This document shows, in pieces, positions 56,551 to 64,000 of a stretch of 64,000 bases of DNA. Both the position numbers and the translations under genes were made by a program. The notes beneath the pieces are model-generated. The model was given only the letters and a program-made list of their open reading frames with translations, was not told where the DNA came from and searched no databases. The DNA is from Gimesia benthica (GTDB lineage: Bacteria; Planctomycetota; Planctomycetia; Planctomycetales; Planctomycetaceae): assembly GCF_009720525.1 (NCBI RefSeq), contig NZ_CP043930.1:2453501-2517500 (forward strand). Reading direction: 5' to 3'. Every line of letters starts with the position of its first letter. The stretch's first letter is position 1.

Positions 56551-57690
56551 TCAGATCTTGAGAGGCAGCTCTTTCCGCAGCGTTGAGGGGGAGACATTCC
56601 CTTCGGCAGGCAACGGAATATTTCCAGGCTTACCTGCACCATAGCATGCGGCGAGTGCCACCAGCGGCGTCCAGGCGATCATCACCAGAGGCAGGCCCCA
56701 GGCAGGCCAGAACAGGGCCATTGTCGCCAGCGGTAAGAGCCAGCAGACATTCAGAGCCAGAGCGACGAGAGTAACTCTGCGATGTGCGGCTTTGCGGGTC
56801 AGGTTTTTCCCTTCCGGTTCAACCAGGTAGCGGGAAACGCGTTGATAGGTATGGCTCTGATGTGCCTGGTACCAGCGATCTCCCCGCAGCATGCGCCGCA
56901 GTAATGTAAACGTGGCATCCACCCAGAAGACGCCAGGCAGAATGAGCCAGACCCAGAGGTTCAACGCACCGGAATACACGGTGGTTGCCGCCAGCATTCC
57001 CAGCGTATACCCCAGAAAGGTACTGCCGACATCGCCCATAAAGATTTTCGCGGGAGCCCAGTTGACCAGGATGAAGCCCGCCAGGCTGGCAGTCAGGATC
57101 AGCATGGGAAGCAGAACCAGCGACGATGCAGCTCCCTGTTGATAATACATCAGGCCGCCGGCGGTGGTCAGAATGCAAGTGGCTTCCATCCCCGCCAGTC
57201 CGTCGATGCCGTCCATGAAATTAAACAGGTTCAGCCACCAGACCAGAGCCAGGGCCGTGATCCCCCAGCAGATGACATCAGACTGCAGCCGGATTCCCCA
57301 GAGTTCAATCACGGGAGCCGGCAGGAGTGTATAAACGGAAGCCGCGATAATCAGAATCTGCGCTCCGAGGCGTTTTTTAATCGAAAGCTGATACAGGTCG
57401 TCACAGAACCCGATCGCCGCAATCAGCGCACCGCCGCAGAGCAGTACGGTCAACAGCGATCCGGAGCTGACTTCATTCCAGAGGCAGACCGTGGTCGCCA
57501 GCAGGCTGATCACAACAAAGGAGAGACCGCCGCCGCGGGGCGTCGGTTGAATGTGGGAACAGCGATTGGTGGGCTTCTGCACCAATCCGAGAGTGGGGGC
57601 CAGCCGGATGATCAGCAGCGCACCGACCAGAGTCGCTACGGAGACGCCGATAAGCATCACAGTTGATGTGATTACACTGTCAAACACCAT
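56551..57690 (-). CDS. WecA/MraY-family polyprenyl-phosphate GlcNAc/MurNAc-type phosphotransferase
   Basis: 379 residues with about ten membrane helices. It transfers a sugar-1-phosphate to a polyprenyl phosphate. The conserved cytoplasmic loops are visible: KPTNRCSHIQPTPRGGGLSF (start), IGFCDDLYQL (Asp pair), LFNFMDGIDGLAGMEA and MGDVGSTFLGYTLGM. The missing mraY neighbourhood and the sequence style favour WecA-like enzymes (O-antigen or capsule) over peptidoglycan MraY. It is transcribed away from the His-rich gene and lies next to tRNA-His. Confidence 0.9.
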   Translation of the reverse strand: MVFDSVITSTVMLIGVSVATLVGALLIIRLAPTLGLVQKPTNRCSHIQPTPRGGGLSFVVISLLATTVCLWNEVSSGSLLTVLLCGGALIAAIGFCDDLYQLSIKKRLGAQILIIAASVYTLLPAPVIELWGIRLQSDVICWGITALALVWWLNLFNFMDGIDGLAGMEATCILTTAGGLMYYQQGAASSLVLLPMLILTASLAGFILVNWAPAKIFMGDVGSTFLGYTLGMLAATTVYSGALNLWVWLILPGVFWVDATFTLLRRMLRGDRWYQAHQSHTYQRVSRYLVEPEGKNLTRKAAHRRVTLVALALNVCWLLPLATMALFWPAWGLPLVMIAWTPLVALAACYGAGKPGNIPLPAEGNVSPSTLRKELPLKI

Positions 57691-58116
57691 TACTTCACGC
57701 TAGCCCTTATCTGGCCCTGAATGAATTGCGCTTCCAATTCAGGTCAGACTGTTGATCACTTTTTTGTGGAAGTCCGGTTTCCCTAAACAGGATCCGATCT
57801 TCCCCGCTTCCAGGTTGCCTCCCCCCTGAAATTCACACAGCAAACCGCTGAATTCCTGAAGAGAGGGGAGCAAGTCGGGGCGAAGTATACTATTAAGCGA
57901 AAAATGGGTCAATCCGTTATGAAACCCCTGTTTTCAGCTGGAAAATCTGCTTTTTGACGGTCATTGATATGAGAAAAGTCCCTCGCTCAACAAACCCTAC
58001 CTGAACATATAAAACCTCACCTGAAGAGACCGTCTACTGCCATTTTGTGAAGAACTCTCATCAGAATTGGAGCGGTGATTGATTTTGGGGGAGCTGAGAA
58101 TTATCGTCAAACTGTA
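57691..58116. other. Divergent intergenic region
   Basis: About 425 bp between the WecA-like gene (minus) and the His-rich gene (plus). It has several AT-rich stretches that could be promoters, but no convincing boxes, hairpins or repeats. A GTG at 58075 would lengthen the His-rich protein by 14 residues. Confidence 0.5.
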
Positions 58117-58791
58117 ATGAAACAAGGTCTGCGTTACTTTTCCTGGATCATCGGTGTCCTGGGAGTGCTGGGAGTTCTGCTCCAGTCACTCCAGGTACAG
58201 ATTGAGCATACCCACTCCGGCGGAGAGAGTGCGCACCAGCACTCCCACTCTGCGGGACACAGTCATTCGCATGGGCATGGCCATTCCCACAGCCACGGGC
58301 ATCCCCACAGCCACGGGCATGGTCACTCTCACAGCCATTCGCATGCAGGTCACAGCCATGGGCACGACCATGCACACGGGCATGGACACTCTCATATCGA
58401 TCAGGAAGAGCCTGCCACCAAGGTGGTCCAGTCCCCTCACAAGCATATGCATATCAGGTTGCTCTGGTGGGAATTCACAGTCCAACTGCCTGCATCCTCC
58501 TCAGAGCCAGCAGCCACTGAGGTCGCTGTCGCCCCTGCAACTTCGGAGACCAGTGTCCAGGAAACAGGCAGTCTCCCCGATGGTCTGCGATTCTCGGCGA
58601 TTCCCTGGGAGCGGCTGATTTCGGAACTGGTTTCATCCTGGATGTGCGTCGCGCCTCCCGAGCGTGGCCGCGTACCTTTGCGCGCAGACTGTTTTGCGAA
58701 TCTCAACTCAGCGGAAGCCTGCTATCAACGCCTCCGCGACACGCCCCCCGTCCCCCCGCCACAACGTTTGCTTTCTGCTTCATTCTCGTAA
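58117..58791 (+). CDS. His-rich membrane-anchored protein, unknown function
   Basis: 224 residues from ATG 58117, which opens an N-terminal membrane segment (MKQGLRYFSWIIGVLGVLGV). Residues about 30-105 are a run of His-Ser-His-Gly repeats with over thirty histidines. The rest has no family I recognise (PHKHMHIRLLWWEFTVQLP near 125, a CVAPPERGR region near 190, two Cys near the end). Such runs bind zinc, nickel or cobalt in metal transporters and chaperones, but no transporter domain is attached here. Neither start candidate has a strong ribosome site. Confidence 0.65.
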   Translation: MKQGLRYFSWIIGVLGVLGVLLQSLQVQIEHTHSGGESAHQHSHSAGHSHSHGHGHSHSHGHPHSHGHGHSHSHSHAGHSHGHDHAHGHGHSHIDQEEPATKVVQSPHKHMHIRLLWWEFTVQLPASSSEPAATEVAVAPATSETSVQETGSLPDGLRFSAIPWERLISELVSSWMCVAPPERGRVPLRADCFANLNSAEACYQRLRDTPPVPPPQRLLSASFS

Positions 58792-58983
58792 TTCCCCTGA
58801 CGCGATCATTGTCGATCTGCCTCAGGGAACGTGCGAGTGCTGCGCCTATCGTGAGGGAAAACCACTTTCCCACGCTTTGACAGGTTCGGTTTGCGCACCT
58901 TGTTCCAGAATGTCTTTCTTGCACTGCCGGTCCGCGCAGAAACTGTCGGTACCGCTGCGCACATTCTTTCAGAAAGTAAAACG

Positions 58984-59877
58984 ATGAAAGTCCAAACGCA
59001 TCGCCCCAGAGGGTTCACACTGATTGAACTCCTGGTGGTCATTGCCATTATTGCGATTCTGATCGCCCTGCTCCTGCCTGCCGTTCAGCAGGCGCGGGAA
59101 GCAGCGCGCAGAACGTCCTGTAAAAATAACCTGAAGCAGCTGGGCCTGGGGCTGCATAACTACCATGATACGCATGGCTGTTATCCTCCCGGCTACATTT
59201 ACCGGCCCGGCGCTTCGGGAAATCAACTGGGATTCGGCTGGGTTGCGATGATCCTGCCGATGCTCGATCAGGCCAACTTATATAATGAGTTTAACTTCAA
59301 CCTGCCGATCTTCGACGCCGCCAACCTGACGGCGCGGGAAAAACAGATCCCGGGCCTGCTCTGTCCCTCAGATCCCGTTTCCGAGAATAATTTCGTGGAG
59401 ATGGGAAGCTCCGCGGAACGTTACGCGATGGGCTGCTATGTCGCCAGTTTCGGTCCGCCGGACCTGGATGCGACCCAGGAGAAACGAGCGGGGATGTTCA
59501 GCCGCAACAGTTCCACCCGCGCTCGTGACATCATTGATGGCATGTCGAATACGCTCTGCGTGGGAGAACGCCAGAACGGTGCCTTCCGTAATGGGGCGTC
59601 GCACGGGAACCATTTCGAGTACGAAACGACCTGGGCTGGTGCCGTGCGTGATATCTCTGATCCGACGGACGACCATGGTCACATGGTACTCTTCCAGTCG
59701 GGGCATGTGCCCAATTCACCGCAGAGTGATGACCGGGATGTCTCGGCACCGCACATCGGTTTTGCCCAGTTCCTGCTGGGTGACGGTTCCGTGCGGCTCA
59801 TTGGTTCCAGCATCGACTTTGGTGTTTATACAGGGCTGAGTACGATCTCAGGAGGCGAAGTGATCGGCGAGTATTAA
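58984..59877 (+). CDS. DUF1559 domain protein with pilin-like N-terminus
   Basis: 297 residues from ATG 58984. The type-IV-pilin-like signal [20 protein letters not shown] is cleaved before Phe by prepilin peptidase in related proteins. It is followed by the DUF1559 hallmark [14 protein letters not shown] and the block [20 protein letters not shown]. The C-terminal domain ends with [20 protein letters not shown], the family's H-x-G-like motif region. Planctomycete genomes carry dozens of these; they are thought to form pseudopilins, but their role is unproven. A strong terminator follows. A longer frame to 58891 has no support. Confidence 0.93.
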   Translation: MKVQTHRPRGFTLIELLVVIAIIAILIALLLPAVQQAREAARRTSCKNNLKQLGLGLHNYHDTHGCYPPGYIYRPGASGNQLGFGWVAMILPMLDQANLYNEFNFNLPIFDAANLTAREKQIPGLLCPSDPVSENNFVEMGSSAERYAMGCYVASFGPPDLDATQEKRAGMFSRNSSTRARDIIDGMSNTLCVGERQNGAFRNGASHGNHFEYETTWAGAVRDISDPTDDHGHMVLFQSGHVPNSPQSDDRDVSAPHIGFAQFLLGDGSVRLIGSSIDFGVYTGLSTISGGEVIGEY

Positions 59878-59905
59878 ATTACGCTGATGGCTTGAATGAA
59901 TGTTG

Positions 59906-59940
59906 CCTGCTCACAGCTTGTGTTGTGAGCAGGTTTTTTT
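59906..59940 (+). terminator. Rho-independent terminator after the DUF1559 gene
   Basis: A perfect 10-bp stem (59906-59915 with 59924-59933), an 8-nt loop and seven T. Confidence 0.92.
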
Positions 59941-59973
59941 GTTGATTTGAAATGAGAATGAACTCAATACTGC

Positions 59974-60180
59974 GGGCAACCACGCAGGGTTGCCCCTACC
60001 TGAAAATTGGTTGGTAAGTCTAATGAAGCTCGCTCGATTTCCTGCGACCTCCTGCTCGCTGCGCTCGGCCCGAATTACATTCGGGCCCATCCGGTTCAGG
60101 GGGTGTTATTCTGGATCCAGTGGAAGAGTGATTCTGAATCGTACATCGCCAGGCGGGCGGACACATGTATCCACCCCTAC
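59974..60180. repeat. Cluster of three palindromes, REP-like
   Basis: Three palindromes in about 200 bp without a gene: 59974-59981 with 59988-59995 (8-bp stem, 6-nt loop); 60067-60075 with 60079-60087 (9-bp stem, TAC loop); and 60155-60176 (22-bp palindrome with two mismatched pairs). The first and third are both followed by the same CCCCTAC heptamer. This order and the shared end suggest an interspersed repeat of REP/BIME type; the copy number in the genome cannot be seen here. Confidence 0.55.
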
Positions 60181-60190
60181 AACTCGACAT

Positions 60191-60994
60191 TTATTCGTCA
60201 GCCGTCTTTTCAAAGACGAGGATATGCTGGCGGGGGAGGATGCCGATGGTCTCTTTCCACTTGAGATTCAGTTCGGGGCGGGAGACCTCTTTTTTCGCCT
60301 GGGCTTCGGACATCTTGTGAACCAGCTTGATGGGGACGGTCGGATCTTCCTTACGGTATTCGACCAGTACGACGCGGCCCTTGGGTTTAAGTGCCTTGGA
60401 GATCTCCCGCATCATCTCATAGGGAAACTCGAACTCGTGGTAGACGTCAACCATGATCGCCAGGTCGATGGACTCCGGTTTGAGACCGGGTGATTTCTGT
60501 GTTCCCAGGACAGGCACCACGTTATCGACGCCCATTTTGTCCAGTTTTTTCTTGAGCAGGTCGAGCATCTCCTGCTGCACATCGACGGCGTAGATTTTTC
60601 CTCCCGGAGTGACGTGTTCGGCGAGGATCACCGAGATTACGCCGCTGCCTGCGCCGATGTCGGCAATGTCCATACCGGGTTGCAGTTTGAGTGCTTTGGG
60701 GAGCAACGACAGGCGTTCTTCCCGTTCGCGGGTGGTGCGTTCCAGCCAGGGGGCGCCCTGGTAACCCATCACGCGGGCGATTTCACGTCCCAGGTAGAAT
60801 TTGCCAATGCCGTTGGGATCGTGTTCGTCGAGACGATAAGAATAGCGGTCGTCCTGCGTGTCGGGCTTCTGTTTTGTGGCAGCAGGCTCGGCGGCAGATG
60901 CGGAGTTGGCCAGACCGACGAGGACCAGGAGAGCCAGTGTGTAGCACCGGAAGCAGAACGTATCGGATCGGAAAAGCTTCGACGTGGGTTTCAT
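60191..60994 (-). CDS. Class I SAM-dependent methyltransferase with signal peptide
   Basis: 267 residues. An N-terminal signal peptide-like segment (about 12-35, FCFRCYTLALLVLVGLANSA) precedes a normal class I methyltransferase: motif I is DIADIGAGSGVISVILAEHV (about 110-129), the acidic second motif is IYAVDVQQEML, and the post-I region ends VVLVEYRKEDP. AAGGAG lies 8 nt before the ATG. It lies 30 bp downstream of the Trm112-like gene. Export of a SAM-dependent enzyme is odd, since SAM is cytoplasmic; the segment could also be a membrane anchor. The substrate is unknown. Confidence 0.85.
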   Translation of the reverse strand: MKPTSKLFRSDTFCFRCYTLALLVLVGLANSASAAEPAATKQKPDTQDDRYSYRLDEHDPNGIGKFYLGREIARVMGYQGAPWLERTTREREERLSLLPKALKLQPGMDIADIGAGSGVISVILAEHVTPGGKIYAVDVQQEMLDLLKKKLDKMGVDNVVPVLGTQKSPGLKPESIDLAIMVDVYHEFEFPYEMMREISKALKPKGRVVLVEYRKEDPTVPIKLVHKMSEAQAKKEVSRPELNLKWKETIGILPRQHILVFEKTADE

Positions 60995-61024
60995 CAGATC
61001 TCCTTAAACCGTGTTAACGGAAAA

Positions 61025-61264
61025 TCAGAAGACCGCTTCTCCTGTTTCCGGATTTCGTTCATGTCGCTGCATGATGGCCGCCCATTCTTCCGGGGACACT
61101 TCCTCTGCCTCGTCCACGAGCATCACCGGGATTCCGTCGCGAATGGGATACTTGAGTCGCGTCGCCGGATCGACGGAGACCAGAAAGTCACCGTCGCAGA
61201 CCAGCCTGGCTTTGGTTTTGGGGCAGGCAATGATGTCCTGTAAACGTTGTGGATCAAAGGCCAT
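61025..61264 (-). CDS. Trm112-family zinc-ribbon-like protein
   Basis: 79 residues. It matches the short bacterial Trm112/YcaR group (QDIIACPKTKARLVCDGDFL, then the conserved YPIRDGIPVMLVDEA). Trm112 proteins bind and stabilise methyltransferases; the gene directly downstream encodes a methyltransferase, which fits. Only the first zinc-ligand Cys and one further Cys are present, so zinc binding may be incomplete, as in many bacterial members. Confidence 0.85.
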   Translation of the reverse strand: MAFDPQRLQDIIACPKTKARLVCDGDFLVSVDPATRLKYPIRDGIPVMLVDEAEEVSPEEWAAIMQRHERNPETGEAVF

Positions 61265-61371
61265 TGATAATTACTCTTGAACGACTGTCTCTGAATTGTA
61301 ACAGAAGGGGGCGGAGATCAACAGTTTTCTCTGAAATCCGCCCCACTTCAATCTTTTAAGTGCGACTCTGA

Positions 61372-62391
<1,020 letters not shown>

Positions 62392-62654
62392 GACGGAGAT
62401 TAACCTTTTTTGTTTCTAAATCTAAAGCGGATAAACGTGGAGCAATCAGCACTACTATCGGGGCGGAGACTATTCCACTTTGAAAGTAACCGGCCAGCGC
62501 TGCAGAAATTTCGCGTGATTTCCCAGTAAAACAGGACCGCGAAAACAGACCAGTTCCCGGTCATTTTGACAGGTTGGAGCCAAGTTTCAAGAGCTACGCG
62601 AAGTTCCCCCCTGCTTTTTCAGAGGCTCGTTAAGAATTCCCTCGCGAACCGTAA

Positions 62655-63389
62655 TCAGACAATCAAACGATCAGGTCGCATGCGGGAGGCATTACGTAAA
62701 TGCATGGTCATCGCGGCAGATGCGGTCTCGGCATCCTGCTGTTTCAGTGAATCGAGGAGCACCAGGTGATCGTAGAGCCCCCGCGTCATGATTTCGGGTG
62801 TTTCCCCGGCGGCAGAGTAGGATACCCGTTTATAGCTCCAGCATTTGTGAATGGCTTCACAGATCGGAAGATTACCACAATGGTCGGCGATGCTCAGATG
62901 CAGTGCGTAGTCAAAGTTACGGGAAGCGGCGCCCCATTTCTGAACCTGTTCCACAGACTGATCGCCGTCTTCGTACTCCTGCTGACAGGCTTTGACTCCG
63001 GCAGCCAGTTCCTGCAGACGCTGAATTTCTGCAGCGCTGATCCGTCCGGCGGCCATCCCGGCGGCAGATGGTTCGAGCAACAGGCGGAGTTCGTGAATTT
63101 CCACAAGCCAGTTCTCGGCCCCTTCCCGGACGACGGCCCGGTGATTTTTCTGCTGAATCACGATCCCGTCGGCCTGCAGGCGTGCCAGGGCCTGAACGAC
63201 CGGGGTCCGGCTGACGCCGATCTCACGGGCGAGTTGTGTGCTCTTCAGTTCTGTTCCGCCGGGCAGTTCACAGCGAATGATCCGCAGCAGCAGTTTCTGG
63301 TACACCTCATCTACCAGGGAGAGATTCTCGTCTTCCTGAAGTGAGTGCAATTCCGTGGATTCGGTCAGCAAACTTGTCTCTTTATTCAC
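62655..63389 (-). CDS. GntR-family transcriptional regulator (FadR/FCD subfamily)
   Basis: 244 residues. The winged helix-turn-helix (about 25-95) reads YQKLLLRIIRCELPGGTELK and STQLAREIGVSRTPVVQALA, with the GntR hallmark of 'SRTPVxxAL'. The C-terminal all-helical FCD domain (about 105-230) has the Asp/His ligands typical of FCD metal sites (for example DYALHLSIADHCGN). Effectors are usually small carboxylates. It is divergent from the oxidoreductase at 63633, and a perfect palindrome lies between the two genes. Confidence 0.92.
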   Translation of the reverse strand: MNKETSLLTESTELHSLQEDENLSLVDEVYQKLLLRIIRCELPGGTELKSTQLAREIGVSRTPVVQALARLQADGIVIQQKNHRAVVREGAENWLVEIHELRLLLEPSAAGMAAGRISAAEIQRLQELAAGVKACQQEYEDGDQSVEQVQKWGAASRNFDYALHLSIADHCGNLPICEAIHKCWSYKRVSYSAAGETPEIMTRGLYDHLVLLDSLKQQDAETASAAMTMHLRNASRMRPDRLIV

Positions 63390-63483
63390 AGGGATCTCAG
63401 TTTCTCAAGAAATACCGGGGCTGGACTCTGCTACCGGGGCGGGAAAAGCTCGAAATCTTTTCCTCTGCCGCGCATCTGCGGGC

Positions 63484-63523
63484 TTGACAAAACGGTCAAC
63501 CCGCCATAAAGTGAATTCACTTT
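63484..63523 (+). promoter_or_regulatory. Promoter with palindromic operator, probable GntR site
   Basis: TTGACA at 63484-63489, a 17-bp spacer and TAAAGT at 63507-63512 form a good promoter reading towards the oxidoreductase. A perfect 16-bp palindrome, 63508-63523 (centre GTGAATTCAC), overlaps the -10. Its 11-bp right part TGAATTCACTT recurs at 63610-63620, just before the oxidoreductase start. Repression by the divergent GntR protein is inferred. Confidence 0.65.
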
Positions 63524-63632
63524 CAGGCTGTTCGAGGGGGTTCACCAAGCACTACACCCCTGATTATAGCAGGGAACCGCGAATTTACACCTTCGAAAAC
63601 CACATATTTTGAATTCACTTAGGGATTAACTA

Positions 63633-64000
63633 ATGAGTCCAGCAGGAACACTCCCCAAACTGAAAGCCGGCATGGTTGGCTTCGGTATGATCGTCGATGA
63701 AACCTATCGTCCCTTCTTCGAAACGGTTTACAAACAGGACCTCTACCAGCGGTCTACCGGCCCGGTGGAAGTTTCGCTGGATGCAGTGGTCACCCGCACC
63801 GGATCCCGGGCCGAGAAGTACCTGGCAGAGCGCGGCGACAAAGTCGGCGGCTTCCAGAGCTTCGTCGGTGATAACGCCATCGAAGAGATGATCGAAGCGG
63901 GTGTGAACTTCGCCTGTGTCGCGTCTCCCGATGACCGTCACTTCGATGCCTGCAAGAAGCTGCTGGGTGCAGGCGTGCATGTAATCGTGGAAAAGCCCTC
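63633..64000 (+). CDS. Gfo/Idh/MocA family oxidoreductase, 3' partial
   Basis: The first 122 or so residues are in the window. ATG 63633 opens MSPAGTLPKLKAGMVGFGMI, with the Rossmann motif GMVGFGMI, then VNFACVASPDDRHFDACKKL and, at the window edge, VHVIVEKP, the conserved EKP motif whose Lys is usually catalytic. There is no signal peptide, so it is cytoplasmic, unlike the Tat-exported relative at 973-2286. It is divergent from the GntR regulator and probably under its control. The C-terminus is outside the window. Confidence 0.9.
   Translation, partial: MSPAGTLPKLKAGMVGFGMIVDETYRPFFETVYKQDLYQRSTGPVEVSLDAVVTRTGSRAEKYLAERGDKVGGFQSFVGDNAIEEMIEAGVNFACVASPDDRHFDACKKLLGAGVHVIVEKP

Noticed and set aside
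58075..58116. GTG 58075 as the start of the His-rich gene
   Set aside because: The 14 extra residues are polar and would precede a normal signal-anchor; ATG 58117 opens directly on it. The choice is not certain, as neither has a good ribosome site.

Overview
The window looks like the chromosome of a planctomycete of the Gimesia/Rubinisphaera kind. The evidence is family content: a DUF1559 protein with a type-IV-pilin-like N-terminus, a DUF1501 Tat protein, a DUF1570 protein, a BatA/VWA/DUF4175/cyclase-repeat cluster, several Gfo/Idh/MocA oxidoreductases, many sugar-phosphate-isomerase-like TIM barrels, ECF sigma/anti-sigma pairs, and tetrahydromethanopterin (H4MPT) C1 genes in a bacterium. 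The genus is inferred, not shown.

Layout. 1-9.6 kb: end of a TadC-like secretion gene with a strong terminator, then mostly minus-strand accessory metabolism (Gfo/Idh/MocA oxidoreductase, ArsC-like protein, degenerate sulfatase, TIM-barrel isomerase, DUF1570 protein, FAD oxidoreductase). 9.8-20 kb: plus-strand cluster of two VWA membrane proteins, a giant Q-rich DUF4175 protein and a cyclase-repeat protein. 20-23.4 kb: LarC with a His-Asp repeat tail, a small coiled-coil protein and a DUF1501 protein. 23.5-32.8 kb: C1/H4MPT island (RFAP-synthase-like GHMP protein, DUF447 protein, methylene-H4MPT dehydrogenase, Fae, ATP-grasp protein) with a BamA-type outer-membrane protein and an ECF sigma/anti-sigma pair inside it. 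33-35 kb: enolase-superfamily enzyme and site-2 protease.

35.3-36.9 kb holds the most interesting element: a retron. A reverse transcriptase carrying the retron NAxxH, YADD and VTG motifs is preceded by a complete candidate msr-msd RNA, with a promoter, a 21-position a1/a2 pairing, two msr stem-loops and a 16-bp msd hairpin. The N-terminal part of the reverse transcriptase is separated from the rest by an apparent -1 frameshift in a C run. No known retron effector is visible; a membrane protein of unknown function follows.

37-49.4 kb: TopA, a SurA/PpiD-like protein (also with an apparent frameshift in a C run), then a GldA/GldG/DUF4340-like ABC operon. 49.6-55 kb: thioredoxin-like protein, very acidic protein, PanC, and a second ECF sigma factor with a large anti-sigma-like partner. 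55-64 kb: SMP-30-like lactonase, tRNA-His, WecA/MraY-like transferase, His-rich protein, DUF1559 protein, a cluster of REP-like palindromes, a methyltransferase/Trm112/isomerase group, and a GntR regulator divergent from an oxidoreductase that runs off the window, with a perfect palindrome in the shared promoter region.

The two frameshifts both look like the loss of one C in a short C run, so they may be sequencing errors rather than biology.
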